Source: Arthrobacter sp. AL12 (GTDB lineage: Bacteria > Actinomycetota > Actinomycetes > Actinomycetales > Micrococcaceae). From it: 64,000 bases of DNA. Positions 56,201 through 64,000 of this stretch are shown here, piece after piece. The notes beneath the pieces are model-generated. The model searched no databases. It had not been told where the DNA came from and was given only the letters and a program-made list of their open reading frames with translations. Numbering within the stretch: the first letter of the stretch is position 1; every line of letters starts with the position of its first letter. The stretch covers positions 1 to 64,000 of the forward strand of contig NZ_JASBQY010000004.1 of the NCBI RefSeq assembly GCF_029960645.1, in the 5' to 3' direction. The position numbers and the translations under genes are program-made.

Positions 56201-56505
56201 TCGGCGAAGGCCGGGAGGGGTTCGGTCGGTTCGGCGACCTTGCGGGCGCGGGTCCGTCGGGCGGGTGCTTTGGCCTTGGCTTCCGCAGCCGGAGCCTCGG
56301 TTGCCTCCGAAGGGACTGCCGCGTCGGCAGCGTCCGCGGAAGCGGCTGCCGTGTCCGCTGCGTCCGCGGGGGCCTCCTTCTTCGGCAGGGCCTTGCGGCG
56401 GGTCCGGACCGGCCGCTTCGGCGGCGTTGCCGCAGCTGCGGTTTCTGCTGAGTCCTCGGCACCGAGGGCGTTGTCGTTGGCCGTTACAACCTGGTCATTA
56501 TCCAT
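53215..56505 (-). CDS. rne: RNase E/G family endoribonuclease
   Basis: This 1,096-residue protein processes rRNA and mRNA. Disordered Ala/Pro/Glu/Arg-rich arms flank the catalytic core (about 380-830). In the core are the S1 domain (DSLIGNVYLGKVQNVLPSME, then AAFVDIGRGRNAVLY), the DNase I-like site (SLVIDRTEAMTVVDVNTGKF), GGIIVIDFIDM, and the zinc-link cysteines CETCDGRG. The N-arm contains an eight-Arg run encoded by a CGG-type repeat. Start at ATG 56505 with AGGAG upstream; a GTG at 56517 is possible. This arrangement, with the core in the middle, is usual for actinobacterial enzymes. Confidence 0.94.
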   Translation of the reverse strand: MDNDQVVTANDNALGAEDSAETAAAATPPKRPVRTRRKALPKKEAPADAADTAAASADAADAAVPSEATEAPAAEAKAKAPARRTRARKVAEPTEPLPAFADDAAAAAAPAAAESAAAIAAAEVPVEKPVRRRASRAKAAAPAAAAPAADSPAPETPAAADSAATPEAAAAAAPVESAAETAAPAATDATDTPAAAASAASLFLEPGAVTSMIFQAPDLATVVRPATAPAAAAVAEADEEEGEEGDGEDAGSRRRRRSRGRRGRSSRGSDSEPGAENESEDAGEEADEDSEEQLEDGVTSRRRRRRRRGDQDLELTGGDDNDPPNTVTRVRAPRAATEAPVNNRVTSLKGSTRLEAKKQRRRESRDTGRRRTVITEAEFLARRESVDRQMIVRQRDDRIQIGVLEDGVLAEHFVSKTQQDSLIGNVYLGKVQNVLPSMEAAFVDIGRGRNAVLYAGEVNWESVNLEGKQRRIENALKSGDSVLVQVTKDPVGHKGARLTSQISLPGRYLVYVPGGSMTGISRKLPDVERNRLKRILKDRLPEDAGVIVRTAAEGASEEELTHDINRLRAQWEGIEGQSSSTKILAPELLYGEPDLTIKVVRDVFNEDFSKLIVSGEEAWDTIEAYVTYVAPDLVGRLEKWTKDTDIFAAWRIDEQIHKALDRKVFLPSGGSLVIDRTEAMTVVDVNTGKFTGSGGNLEETVTKNNLEAAEEVVRQLRLRDIGGIIVIDFIDMVLESNRDLVLRRMVECLGRDRTKHQVAEVTSLGLVQMTRKRMGTGLLEVFGEQCETCDGRGIVTHDEPVEHRRANVVAAEHHVPRTEHQPAARTERKSRRRGRGGQGTDDQSAPAAVHAEPTDAERHAKAEATRAALANIAAAAHAAHLHDGEAATAADAGTRQAALEAAVELAATEEAAGRPAAVLTFGGEQVALPFVEHADDTSAPALTLDLLTEAFAHLGEAEAATAPAVQEPAVQEPALQEPAAPSLNAPAIKAPAARTATAAPARTGGTGPGRAQAPGSQTEAEAEPGTSRARRGRRNRSASRAQGAANETTVEQRQETRQAAAVSVHEAKVPAATTPAAKTASSEPIILGVGVPASEL

Positions 56506-56977
56506 ATGTGGCGACACTCCTGCCCCTGAGTTGCCGCCACATCCGGCACCCGTTGGGGCAAATATTTGTCAACACCCGCAGGCATTGACAGAAGTCAATT
56601 GGATACCCTCAGGTTCGCACCGGCAGTGGGGTGCGGCAGCCCTGGAGGGCCGGCGGAATTGTTCTGAAACCCGTTGATCTACACGTCACAACCAGGTGCC
56701 GTCCAATGGCATTGCGGGACAGCCTGGATCAGAGGATCCGTGGCTCCCTGCTCATCATTGGCGGTCTTGGGAACAAAGTCGCCGGACCGGAATCCGGATG
56801 TGGATCGGGTTCCAGCCACGATCATTGTCTCACAGGACCTGCGAAATCAGGCGTAAGGGAGGCATCCGGCCTGCACCGTGGACCGAATCACTGGGGACCG
56901 CACCACACTTCCCCGGCTTCATCCAGTCTCCGGCGATAGAATCGGACCAGTTGCACCGACCAAAGGACTTTCATTCC
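56506..56977. other. Intergenic region upstream of rne and the VKOR gene
   Basis: This 472-bp region separates the divergent rne and VKOR genes and must hold both promoters. The leftward 130 bp form the rne leader. Open frames across it have no family resemblance. AT-richer patches (CAAATATTTGTCAAC near 56560-56575) could be promoter parts. I see no tRNA, riboswitch or clear repeat. Confidence 0.45.
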
Positions 56978-57649
56978 ATGCCCACCATCTCCAGTGCCAC
57001 CAGTGAGGCGGCCGCGCAGCAGCAAGGCTCCAGTGAGTTGGCCGCTGAACGGCCGTTGCCTCCGATGACCCGCGACCGTCCGTTCGCGTGGCTCCTGCTG
57101 ATCACCGGCGTCGTCGGCTGGCTTGCCTCCGGGGCGCTGGTGCTGGAGAAACTGGCGGTCCTTAAGGATCCCAGCCATGTGACGGTGTGCGATGTGAACC
57201 CCTGGATCTCCTGCGGGCAGGTCATGCAGACCTGGCAGGGTTCGGTGTTCGGTTTCCCCAACATGTTCATGGGGATTGTGGCGTTCGCCGTCATCATCAC
57301 CACGGCCATGGGCCTGCTCGCGGGCGCCTCGTTTGCCCGCTGGTACTGGCTGGGCCTGCAGGCCGGCGTGACGCTGGGCTTCGCGTTCGTGGTGTGGCTC
57401 TGGTCCCAGGCGCTGTACTCCATCCACATCCTGTGCCCGTTCTGCATGGTCGTCTGGGCGGCGATGATTCCCCTGTTTGTCTGGGTCACCGTCCGCAACG
57501 TGACCCACGGCATGATCCGCCTGCCCGCGGGCGCAACCCGGGTCCTGGGCGACTCGGGCTGGATCATCACGGCGCTGCTCTACGTCGCCGTGATCGCCAC
57601 GATCTTCTTCGCCTTCATCCAGGTCTTTATCGGGACCTCCGGCTACTAG
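56978..57649 (+). CDS. Vitamin K epoxide reductase (VKOR) family protein
   Basis: The 223-residue membrane enzyme reoxidises a DsbA-like partner by passing electrons to quinone. The loop cysteines C71 and C79 (CDVNPWISC) and the active-site pair C153/C156 (ILCPFCMVVW) are present in four or five helices. The start ATG at 56978 follows AAAGGA; the longer frame to 56696 is unrelated. No thioredoxin-like partner gene is adjacent in the window. Confidence 0.92.
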   Translation: MPTISSATSEAAAQQQGSSELAAERPLPPMTRDRPFAWLLLITGVVGWLASGALVLEKLAVLKDPSHVTVCDVNPWISCGQVMQTWQGSVFGFPNMFMGIVAFAVIITTAMGLLAGASFARWYWLGLQAGVTLGFAFVVWLWSQALYSIHILCPFCMVVWAAMIPLFVWVTVRNVTHGMIRLPAGATRVLGDSGWIITALLYVAVIATIFFAFIQVFIGTSGY

Positions 57650-57686
57650 GCGCACGACCCGCAGACCTACGGGGCGCACGACCCGC
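57649..57686 (+). repeat. Direct repeat pair (14 bp) after the VKOR gene
   Basis: GGCGCACGACCCGC occurs at 57649-57662 and 57673-57686. The first copy starts in the last base of the VKOR stop codon. It lies left of the large inverted repeat. Confidence 0.75.
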
Positions 57687-57699
57687 GTCCAACCTCCGC

Positions 57700-57754
57700 G
57701 AGGTGACAGTTAAGGCCCATGTTCGTCACGAACATGGGCCATAACTGTCACCTC
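57700..57754. repeat. 26-nt inverted repeat (REP-like hairpin) between VKOR and ndk
   Basis: The left arm 57700-57725 (GAGGTGACAGTTAAGGCCCA then TGTTCG) and the right arm 57729-57754 pair at 25 of 26 positions around a TCA loop. It lies between convergent genes and may end both transcripts, but it is far longer than needed and lacks a T-run. That suggests a repetitive extragenic palindrome or small mobile repeat. Confidence 0.9.
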
Positions 57755-57759
57755 GGCGG

Positions 57760-57794
57760 AAGGGTGGGTCCGGAGGCAAGGGTGGGTCCGGAGG
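57760..57794 (+). repeat. Direct repeat pair (17 bp) before the ndk stop
   Basis: AAGGGTGGGTCCGGAGG occurs at 57760-57776 and 57778-57794, the second copy ending at the ndk stop codon (TAA, read leftward from 57797). Together with the 14-bp pair it brackets the inverted repeat. Confidence 0.8.
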
Positions 57795-58214
57795 TTAGTC
57801 CTGGAACCAGATTTTGATCTCGCGCTCCGCTGATTCCACGGAATCCGAGCCATGGACCAGGTTCTGCTGCACCTTCAGGCCCCAGTCGCGGCCGAAGTCG
57901 CCGCGGATGGTCCCGGGGGCCGCCGTCGTCGGGTCCGTGGTGCCGGCGAGCGAGCGGAAGCCCTCAATCACGCGGTGGCCCTCGAAGATCGCGGCGACCA
58001 CAGGTCCGCTGAGCATGAACTCGACCAGCGGCTCGTAGAACGGCTTGCCCACGTGCTCCTCGTAGTGCTGCTCGAGCAGTTCGCGGCTCGCGTCGACCTT
58101 CTTGAGCTCGGCCAGGGTGTAGCCCTTGGCCTCGATGCGGGCGAGGATGCTGCCGGTCAGGTTGCGGGTGACGCCGTCGGGCTTGATCAGGACGAGGGTG
58201 CGCTCAATGCTCAC
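57795..58214 (-). CDS. ndk: Nucleoside diphosphate kinase
   Basis: The 139-residue Ndk equalises nucleoside triphosphate pools, downstream of ribonucleotide reductase. Lys11 in [17 protein letters not shown] and the phospho-accepting His121 in NLVHGSDS are present. The region [12 protein letters not shown] differs slightly from the common PAxSAPGTIRG. It is the last gene of the ileS-folC-DUF4233-ndk run. Confidence 0.97.
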   Translation of the reverse strand: MSIERTLVLIKPDGVTRNLTGSILARIEAKGYTLAELKKVDASRELLEQHYEEHVGKPFYEPLVEFMLSGPVVAAIFEGHRVIEGFRSLAGTTDPTTAAPGTIRGDFGRDWGLKVQQNLVHGSDSVESAEREIKIWFQD

Positions 58215-58254
58215 AGCTGCTCCAATGTGTTGGGGGCGGGATTCGGAAATAAGT

Positions 58255-58698
58255 CTAGTTGCTTTGATCTTCGGGGTGGGCTGCGTCCCAGGCGGCCTGA
58301 TCGCGTTCGCGCTGGGCGGCCTCCCGGTCGATCCGGATGCCGGTGCGGATGCCGTACCACCAGGCCACGGCGAAGAGGCCGCCGACCAGGAACATGGCCG
58401 GCTCCAGGATGCCGGTCAGGATCAGCACGATCTGCAGGATCCAGCCGAGGGCCACTCCCCACGGTTTGGTCAGCACCGCGCAGGTCAGGGCGTAGACCAG
58501 GCACAGCGTGATCCCGACCGCGAAGATCAGGACCGGCGGGAATTCATCCCGCCGCAGCCCGAAGACGGTGAGGATGCCGAAAAGAACCACAAAAGCTTCC
58601 AGCAGCAGCACCGTCGAGGCAAACAGGACCTTGGTGGAGCGGCGCTTCTTGGGCATGCCGGGCTGCCAGTCGCGCTGGGCTTTGGTGAGTTTCGCCAT
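58255..58698 (-). CDS. DUF4233 membrane protein
   Basis: The 147-residue product has four hydrophobic helices ([77 protein letters not shown]) and a charged C-terminal tail. This family regularly follows folC in actinobacteria; the function is unknown. Three bases separate it from folC. Confidence 0.88.
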   Translation of the reverse strand: MAKLTKAQRDWQPGMPKKRRSTKVLFASTVLLLEAFVVLFGILTVFGLRRDEFPPVLIFAVGITLCLVYALTCAVLTKPWGVALGWILQIVLILTGILEPAMFLVGGLFAVAWWYGIRTGIRIDREAAQRERDQAAWDAAHPEDQSN

Positions 58699-58701
58699 GG
58701 G

Positions 58702-60060
58702 CTACGCCTCCGCCTTTCCGAGCAGGATCCGGGCTTCCGCGACGAGCGTGATGGACCCGGTGACGAGGACGCCGCCGGCGAGGTCGTCGTTGGCTTCGGC
58801 GCGTTCCACGGCCCATTCGAGGGCGTCGTCGAGCTTCTCCGCCACGTGGATGTTGTCCTCGCCGAAACCGAGCTCCAGCGCGAGTTCCGCCAGGTCCTCG
58901 GCCGGAACCGCGCGGGGCGAGTTGGACTGCGTGAAGCAGTATTCGGCGGCCAGGTCGCCGAGGAATTCCTTGAGCTGCCGGAGGATTTCCTCGGCGTCCT
59001 TTTCCCGCAGGACCCCGACCACCACCACCAGTTTGGTGAAGCTGAACGCCTCGTGGATGGCCTCGGCGGAGACCCGGATCCCTTCGGGGTTGTGCGCGGC
59101 GTCCACGATGATGGTCGGCGCGGTGCGAACCACCTCCAGCCGGCCCGGCGCGGTGACGGAGGCGAACGCCTCCTGCACCAGCCCGGCGTCGAGCGCCTTT
59201 TCGGCGCCGAAGAAGGCCTCTAGCGCGGCGATCGCGACGGCGGCGTTCTCCGCCTGGTGCGCGCCGTGCAGCGGCACCAGCAGGTCCTCGTAGCGGCCCG
59301 CGATGCCCTGGATGGTGACCATCTGGCCGCCGACGGCCACGGTGCGGGATTCGACGCCGAACTCGACGCCTTCGAAGCGGAACGGGACGTTGGTTTCCTT
59401 GGCTTTTTCCAGCAGCACCTGGGCCGCGTCGCGGGGCTGCGCGGCGCTGACCAGGAAGCCGCCGGGTTTGATGATGCCAGCCTTTTCGTGGGCGATGTCC
59501 TCGGTGGTGTCGCCCAGCAGTTCCGTGTGGTCCAGCGAGATCGGGGTGACCACAAAGACCTGGCCGTCGCCGACGTTGGTCGCGTCGGTGATCCCGCCCA
59601 GGCCCACCTCGATAACGGCGACGTTGACCGGCTGGTCCGCGAAGACGGCGAAGCCCAGGATGGTGAGGCATTCGAAGTACGTCAGCCGGGGCTGGCCTTC
59701 GGCCTCGAGTTCGCTGTCCACGATGGCCAGGTAGGGGCGGATCTCGTCCCAGATCCGGACGAAGGTCTCATCCGGCACCGGGGCGCCGTCGATGCTGATC
59801 CGCTCGGTGACCTTGGACAGGTGCGGGCTCGTGTACCGCCCGGTGCTGAGCCCGTGCGCGCGCAGCCCGGCCTCGATCATGCGGGCCGTGGAGGTCTTGC
59901 CGTTGGTGCCGGTGACATGGATGATCGGGAACGCCTTGTTCGGCTCCCCCAGGATGTCCATGGCCCGGTGCAGCGGGGCCAGCCGCGGTTCCATCTTGTT
60001 TTCCGGCGCCCGGCCCAGCAGCTCGGCGTAGACGCTTTCTACGGAGAATTCGTCGGTCAT
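58702..60060 (-). CDS. folC: Dihydrofolate synthase / folylpolyglutamate synthase
   Basis: FolC adds glutamate to dihydropteroate and extends the polyglutamate tail needed by MetE-type enzymes. The 452-residue protein shows the Mur-ligase ATP loop IHVTGTNGKTSTARMIE, the metal/ATP segment VAVIEVGLGGITDATN, and TIIVDAAHNPEGIR in the C-terminal domain. Separated from ileS by 3 bases. Confidence 0.95.
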   Translation of the reverse strand: MTDEFSVESVYAELLGRAPENKMEPRLAPLHRAMDILGEPNKAFPIIHVTGTNGKTSTARMIEAGLRAHGLSTGRYTSPHLSKVTERISIDGAPVPDETFVRIWDEIRPYLAIVDSELEAEGQPRLTYFECLTILGFAVFADQPVNVAVIEVGLGGITDATNVGDGQVFVVTPISLDHTELLGDTTEDIAHEKAGIIKPGGFLVSAAQPRDAAQVLLEKAKETNVPFRFEGVEFGVESRTVAVGGQMVTIQGIAGRYEDLLVPLHGAHQAENAAVAIAALEAFFGAEKALDAGLVQEAFASVTAPGRLEVVRTAPTIIVDAAHNPEGIRVSAEAIHEAFSFTKLVVVVGVLREKDAEEILRQLKEFLGDLAAEYCFTQSNSPRAVPAEDLAELALELGFGEDNIHVAEKLDDALEWAVERAEANDDLAGGVLVTGSITLVAEARILLGKAEA

Positions 60061-60063
60061 GGA

Positions 60064-63000
60064 CTACGCCTCAACTTTCTTGGCAACGCTGACCTGGGGT
60101 TCCTTGACGTCGGCCGCAACAGTTTCCAGCTCGATAGTCAGGGTTTCGGTCTTGACGAGTTCCGCGTTGGCCAGCAGGTCGTCGATGACGTCCTGCTGTG
60201 CGGTGACGGTGGTGCGGATCCGGTCGCTGACGTTGAGTCCGGCGTCCTTGCGGGCCTGCTGGATGGCGCGGACCATGTCGCGGGCCGCCCCTTCGGCCTC
60301 GAGCTCGGGGGTGACCTCGGTGTTGAGGACCACGAAGCCGCCGCCGGGCAGGACCGCGGCTGCCCTTGTGGCAGGACCAGATCCCTCGCCGTCCGCGGCT
60401 TCCGCCACGACGGTTTCCAGGGTGAATTCCTGCGGCTCGAGTTCGAGGCCGCCGGCGGTGACCACTCCGTCGTCGCTGAGCGACCAGTCGCCTGACTTGG
60501 CGCCCTTGATGGCCTGCTGGACGTTCTTGCCCAGCCGCGGGCCGGCGGCCCGGGCGTTCACTACGAGCTTCTGCTCGATGCCGAACTCCGCCGGGGAGGC
60601 GCTGTCGGCGTCGAGCAGGCGGACGGAGCGCAGGTTCAGTTCATCGGCGACGACGGCGGCGAAGCCTTCCAGCGCGTCCGCGCCGGGTGCCACGACAGTG
60701 AGTTCCTGCAGCGGCAGCCGGACGCGCAGGTTGGCGGCCTTGCGAAGCGAGGAGCCGGTGGAGCAGATCTGCTGGACCCGGTCCATGGCCTCGACGAGGC
60801 CCGGGTTGGCCGGGAACAGTTCCGCGTCCGGCCAGTCGGCCAGGTGCACGGAGCGCCCGCCGGTGAGGCCGCGCCAGATCTCCTCAGAAACCAGCGGCAG
60901 CAGCGGGGCCGCGACCCGGCAGACCGTCTCCAGCGCGGTGTAGAGGGCGTCGAAGGCGTCCACGTTCTCGTCGAAGAAGCGCTGGCGGCTGCGCCGGACG
61001 TACCAGTTGGTGAGCATGTCCAGGTAGCTGCGCAGTTCATCGCAGGCGCCGGAGATGTCGTAGCTGTCCAGCTGCGCGGTCATGTTCCGGACCAGGTCCC
61101 CGGTGTTGGCCATCAGGTACCGGTCCAGGGTGTCGGCGTAGCCGTCGTAGCGCAGCTGCGCGTCGTAGCCCTTCGCCTGTCCACCGGCTGCGCCGGCCGC
61201 GTTCGCGTACAGCGTGAAGAAGCTGTACACGTTCCACAGCGGCAGGATGACCTGGCGGACGCCGTCGCGGATGCCCTGTTCGGTGACGACGAGGTTGCCG
61301 CCGCGCAGAATCGGGCTGGACATCAGGAACCAGCGCATCGCGTCGGAGCCGTCGCGGTCCAGGACCTCGGAGACGTCCGGGTAGTTGCGCAGGCTCTTGG
61401 ACATCTTCTGCCCGTCCGAGCCCAGCACGATGCCGTGGCTGATGACATTGCGGAACGCCGGCCGGTCAAACAGCGCGGTGGAGAGGATGTGCAGCATGTA
61501 GAACCAGCCGCGGGTCTGGCCGATGTACTCGACGATGAAGTCCGCGGGGTTGTGGGTGTCGAACCATTCCTCGTTCTGGAACGGGTAGTGGACCTGGCCG
61601 TAGGGCATGGAGCCGGAGTCGAACCAGACGTCCAGGACGTCCTCGACGCGGCGCATCACGGACTGGCCCTCCGCCGGGGTGCGGGGGTCGTCCGGGTTGG
61701 GGCGGGTGAGCTCGTCGATGAACGGCCGGTGCAGGTCCACCTCGCCGGCCTTGTTCAGCGGCAGGCGGCCGAAGTCGGCCTCGATCTCCGCGAGCGAGCC
61801 GTAGACGTCGGTGCGCGGGTAGTCCGGGTCGGTGGACTGCCAGACCGGGATGGGGCTGCCCCAGTAGCGGTTCCGGCTGATCGACCAGTCGCGGGCGTTG
61901 GCGAGCCACTTGCCGAACTGGCCGTCCTTGACGTTGCCCGGGATCCAATTGATGTCCTCGTTGAGCTCGGACATGCGGTCCTTGAACTTGGTGACCTCGA
62001 CGTACCAGGAGGACACAGCGCGGTAGATCAGCGGGTTCCGGCAGCGCCAGCAGTGCGGGTAGCTGTGCTCGTAGCTGGCCTGGCGGACCAGCCGGCCCTG
62101 GGCGCGGAGCACCTGGGTGATCGGCTTGTTGGCCTCGAAAACCTGCAGCCCGGCGATCTCGGACAGCGGGCCGTGGCTGAACAACGGCAGGAACCTGGCG
62201 CCTTCGTCCACGGAGAGGACGACGGGGATGCCGGCCTCTTCACAGACCTTCTGGTCATCCTCGCCGTAGGCGGGCGACTGATGGACCAGGCCGGTACCGT
62301 CGGTGGTGGTGACGTAATCGGCCACAAGGAAGCGCCAGGCGTTCTGGTTGCCGTACTTCTCGTCGTCAGCGAAGTAGTCCCAGAGCGGCTCGTAGGTCAG
62401 GCCCTCGAGTTCGGTGCCGGTGTGGCTGGAGGTGACCGCGGCCTCGGCCGCGGCGGCACCCTCGGCGCCGTCGCCGTAGCCCAGATCCTTGGCGTAGGCG
62501 CCGAGCAGTTCCGCGGCCAGCAGGAAACTGCCAGTGACGGGTGCGTCCGTGGTGGCGGCCTTGACGCCGTGGGGTCCGGCCGGCAGGACCACATACTTGA
62601 TGGCGGGCCCGACGGCGAGCGCCGCGTTGGTGGGCAGCGTCCAGGGCGTGGTGGTCCAGGCGAGCGCCTGCACACCGGCGAGCTGCCTGGACAGCTCCGA
62701 CTCCCCTGCCGTGATCGGGAAGGTGACCGTGACGGTCTGGTCCTGGCGGTTCTTGTAGACGTCGTCATCCATGCGCAGTTCATGGTTGGACAGCGGCGTC
62801 TCGTCCTTCCAGCAGTACGGCAGCACGCGGTAGCCGTTGTAGGTGAGGCCCTTTTCGTGCAGCTGCTTGAAGGCCCAGAGCACGGACTCCATGTACTCCA
62901 CGTTGAGCGTCTTGTAGTCGTTCTCGAAGTCGACCCAGCGCGCCTGGCGGGTGACGTAGCTCTTCCACTCGTCGGCGTACTTCATCACGGAGGCACGGCA

Positions 63001-63507
63001 GGCGTCGTTGAACTTGTCGATGCCCATGGCCTCGATCTGGGTCTTGTCCGTCATGCCCAGCTGCTTCATCGCTTCCAGCTCGGCGGGCAGCCCGTGGGTG
63101 TCCCAGCCGAAGCGGCGCTCGACGCGGCGTCCGCGCTGGGTCTGGTAGCGGCCCACGAGGTCCTTGGCGTAGCCGGTCAGCAGGTGGCCGTAGTGCGGCA
63201 GGCCGTTGGCGAAGGGGGGACCGTCGTAGAAGACGAATTCGTTGCTGCCACGCTCCCCGCCAGGAAGGTCAGAGGGGCGCTGGTCGATGCTGGCCTGGAA
63301 GGTGCCGTCCTCGTCCCAGTACTTGAGGATGCGCTCTTCGACCTCCGGGAACCTCACGGAGGCGGACACACCAGAGGTGTTGGAAGCTGCGTTGGACGCT
63401 GCGCTGGAAGCAGAGGTGTTGGAAGCTGCGTTGGACGCTGCGCTGGAAGCAGAGGTGGTGGCGCCTGCGCCGGACGTGGCGGCGGAGGCCTTCGGGTAAT
63501 AAGTCAT
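60064..63507 (-). CDS. ileS: Isoleucyl-tRNA synthetase
   Basis: The 1,147-residue IleRS charges tRNA-Ile and edits Val. The HIGH-type motif is HYGHLL in [17 protein letters not shown], and the KMSKS loop is [23 protein letters not shown] and the CP1 editing domain ([19 protein letters not shown]) fit the eukaryote-like type 2 enzymes, a class often insensitive to mupirocin (inferred from the motif pattern). Residues about 10-45 are a Ser/Ala/Asn repeat encoded by two 39-bp units, absent from ordinary IleRS. The start ATG at 63507 is chosen by AGGATGTCGAG; an upstream in-frame ATG (63537) exists. A T-box lies upstream. Confidence 0.95.
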   Translation of the reverse strand: MTYYPKASAATSGAGATTSASSAASNAASNTSASSAASNAASNTSGVSASVRFPEVEERILKYWDEDGTFQASIDQRPSDLPGGERGSNEFVFYDGPPFANGLPHYGHLLTGYAKDLVGRYQTQRGRRVERRFGWDTHGLPAELEAMKQLGMTDKTQIEAMGIDKFNDACRASVMKYADEWKSYVTRQARWVDFENDYKTLNVEYMESVLWAFKQLHEKGLTYNGYRVLPYCWKDETPLSNHELRMDDDVYKNRQDQTVTVTFPITAGESELSRQLAGVQALAWTTTPWTLPTNAALAVGPAIKYVVLPAGPHGVKAATTDAPVTGSFLLAAELLGAYAKDLGYGDGAEGAAAAEAAVTSSHTGTELEGLTYEPLWDYFADDEKYGNQNAWRFLVADYVTTTDGTGLVHQSPAYGEDDQKVCEEAGIPVVLSVDEGARFLPLFSHGPLSEIAGLQVFEANKPITQVLRAQGRLVRQASYEHSYPHCWRCRNPLIYRAVSSWYVEVTKFKDRMSELNEDINWIPGNVKDGQFGKWLANARDWSISRNRYWGSPIPVWQSTDPDYPRTDVYGSLAEIEADFGRLPLNKAGEVDLHRPFIDELTRPNPDDPRTPAEGQSVMRRVEDVLDVWFDSGSMPYGQVHYPFQNEEWFDTHNPADFIVEYIGQTRGWFYMLHILSTALFDRPAFRNVISHGIVLGSDGQKMSKSLRNYPDVSEVLDRDGSDAMRWFLMSSPILRGGNLVVTEQGIRDGVRQVILPLWNVYSFFTLYANAAGAAGGQAKGYDAQLRYDGYADTLDRYLMANTGDLVRNMTAQLDSYDISGACDELRSYLDMLTNWYVRRSRQRFFDENVDAFDALYTALETVCRVAAPLLPLVSEEIWRGLTGGRSVHLADWPDAELFPANPGLVEAMDRVQQICSTGSSLRKAANLRVRLPLQELTVVAPGADALEGFAAVVADELNLRSVRLLDADSASPAEFGIEQKLVVNARAAGPRLGKNVQQAIKGAKSGDWSLSDDGVVTAGGLELEPQEFTLETVVAEAADGEGSGPATRAAAVLPGGGFVVLNTEVTPELEAEGAARDMVRAIQQARKDAGLNVSDRIRTTVTAQQDVIDDLLANAELVKTETLTIELETVAADVKEPQVSVAKKVEA
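63372..63449 (-). repeat. 39-bp tandem duplication in the 5' end of ileS
   Basis: 63372-63410 and 63411-63449 are identical 39-bp units, and a third begins (CAGAGGTGGTG). Each encodes 13 residues of Ser/Ala/Asn/Thr. The frame is kept, so the repeat lengthens an N-terminal linker. Confidence 0.92.
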
Positions 63508-63579
63508 CTCGACATCCTGGGTTGAGCTGGTGAACAAAAGGATTCATTCAGGATGCGAGGACGGCCCCTGCACTGTCTT

Positions 63580-63795
63580 TCGACAACACCGGCACCGCGG
63601 TACCACCTCACTTACCGTCGCCGGGCCCCTCAGCGGGACAGAGCACCGGCGTCGGCCGCTCATTACTGCTGTGACGGGCTTACCCGTCCGGTTCTACCGG
63701 CCCTGGCGCACTATGTTGCGGGAAACTCGTGGCGCCGGGGCGTTCTTCCGGAAGCTCACCGGTGATGGCCGGGTCAAAGCTGCTGTAAGAAGTCT
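63580..63795 (-). promoter_or_regulatory. T-box leader of ileS
   Basis: The minus strand carries the T-box core GAGGTGGTACCGCGG (about 63595-63610), the sequence that pairs with uncharged tRNA acceptor ends. Upstream, an ATC triplet in GGCCATCACCGG (63764-63766) is a candidate isoleucine specifier in a stem-forming region. The T-box is about 85 bases before the ileS start. Actinobacterial ileS T-boxes commonly act on translation. The extents given are approximate. Confidence 0.8.
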
Positions 63796-63834
63796 AACAA
63801 CTGGAACGGGCCTGCAATGCCTACACTGAATCCC

Positions 63835-64000
63835 ATGATGTTCCGGACCCGGGGCCGCGCTGCCCCGCGAATGCCGGCGGGCGGGGCAGCCGCCGGCTGG
63901 CGGTGGCTGGCTGGGCTGGCGGCGGCACCCGTTGTGGTGGTCTCGGTCTTCCGTGCCGTGCCGCGCGAATGGCCCATCACCGCGGTCCAGCTGGTGTCCT
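63835..64000 (+). CDS. N-terminus of a membrane protein, cut by the window end
   Basis: From ATG 63835 (a second ATG follows at once) the frame is open to the end of the window. An Arg/Ala/Gly-rich start is followed by a hydrophobic helix (WLAGLAAAPVVVVSVFRAV) and PREWPITAVQLVS. In related genomes the gene beside ileS is often an EEP-family membrane phosphatase with such a beginning, but the fragment is too short to prove it. It diverges from ileS. Confidence 0.5.
   Translation, partial: MMFRTRGRAAPRMPAGGAAAGWRWLAGLAAAPVVVVSVFRAVPREWPITAVQLVS

Noticed and set aside
60844..63525. 893-codon plus-strand frame opposite ileS
   Set aside because: Antisense shadow; composition biased and no family resemblance.

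Overview
The window is high-GC actinobacterial chromosome. It most resembles the Micrococcaceae (Arthrobacter or Pseudarthrobacter type). The grounds are a class Ib ribonucleotide reductase operon (nrdH-nrdI-nrdE-nrdF), the gene order rplU-rpmA-obg-proB-proA-nadD-rsfS, an RNase E/G with long low-complexity arms, folC-DUF4233-ndk beside ileS, a DUF3040 protein, and frequent GTG and TTG starts. This is judged from gene content only; no search was run.

Bases 1-14,100 are an accessory region of short, mostly unrelated genes: DNA alkylation repair protein, GNAT, VOC, YbdK-type ligase, NmrA-type oxidoreductase, TspO, DUF808, isochorismatase-like hydrolase, PhzF, DUF2087 protein, GMC oxidoreductase, DUF1326 and a polytopic membrane protein. 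Many are broken. GNAT has two compensating frameshifts, VOC at least two shifts, TspO a shift at a run of 11 G, GMC a shift plus a stop plus an internal deletion, and DUF1326 is truncated. A 5'-truncated, frameshifted second copy of phzF lies 4.9 kb from the intact one. No transposase or integrase is visible.

Bases 14,300-20,600 hold a lone endonuclease/exonuclease/phosphatase protein and the minus-strand nrdHIEF operon. A GIY-YIG/NUMOD homing-endonuclease gene sits between nrdE and nrdF. Its C-terminus continues in another frame and ends in an ATGA overlap with the nrdF start.

Bases 20,600-28,500 hold a tightly overlapped lipid-modification operon (FAD oxidoreductase, DUF1365, two cyclopropane-fatty-acid synthase-like methyltransferases) with a divergent LysR regulator, then an aldehyde dehydrogenase and a DUF2004 protein. 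Bases 28,600-32,000 hold metF-metE. Bases 32,350-37,840 hold a MoxR / DUF58 / von Willebrand A operon. Bases 37,980-43,000 hold a ROK regulator, an RlmG/RsmC-like methyltransferase, a G-rich tandem repeat, DUF3040, YjdM/PhnA and DoxX proteins and two identical tRNA-Ala(GGC) genes.

Bases 43,100-51,100 are the minus-strand ribosome/proline/NAD run from rplU to rsfS. Next come a ThiD-TenA fusion under a TPP riboswitch, RNase E/G, a plus-strand VKOR protein, and then ndk, DUF4233, folC and ileS, with ileS behind a T-box leader. The window ends in the first residues of a divergent plus-strand membrane protein.

The most interesting structures are the homing endonuclease in the nrd operon, the phzF partial duplication, the cluster of broken genes at the left end, a perfect-looking 26-nt inverted repeat flanked by direct repeats before ndk, the G-rich repeat array beside DUF3040, and tandem repeats that add residues to the N-terminus of IleRS.
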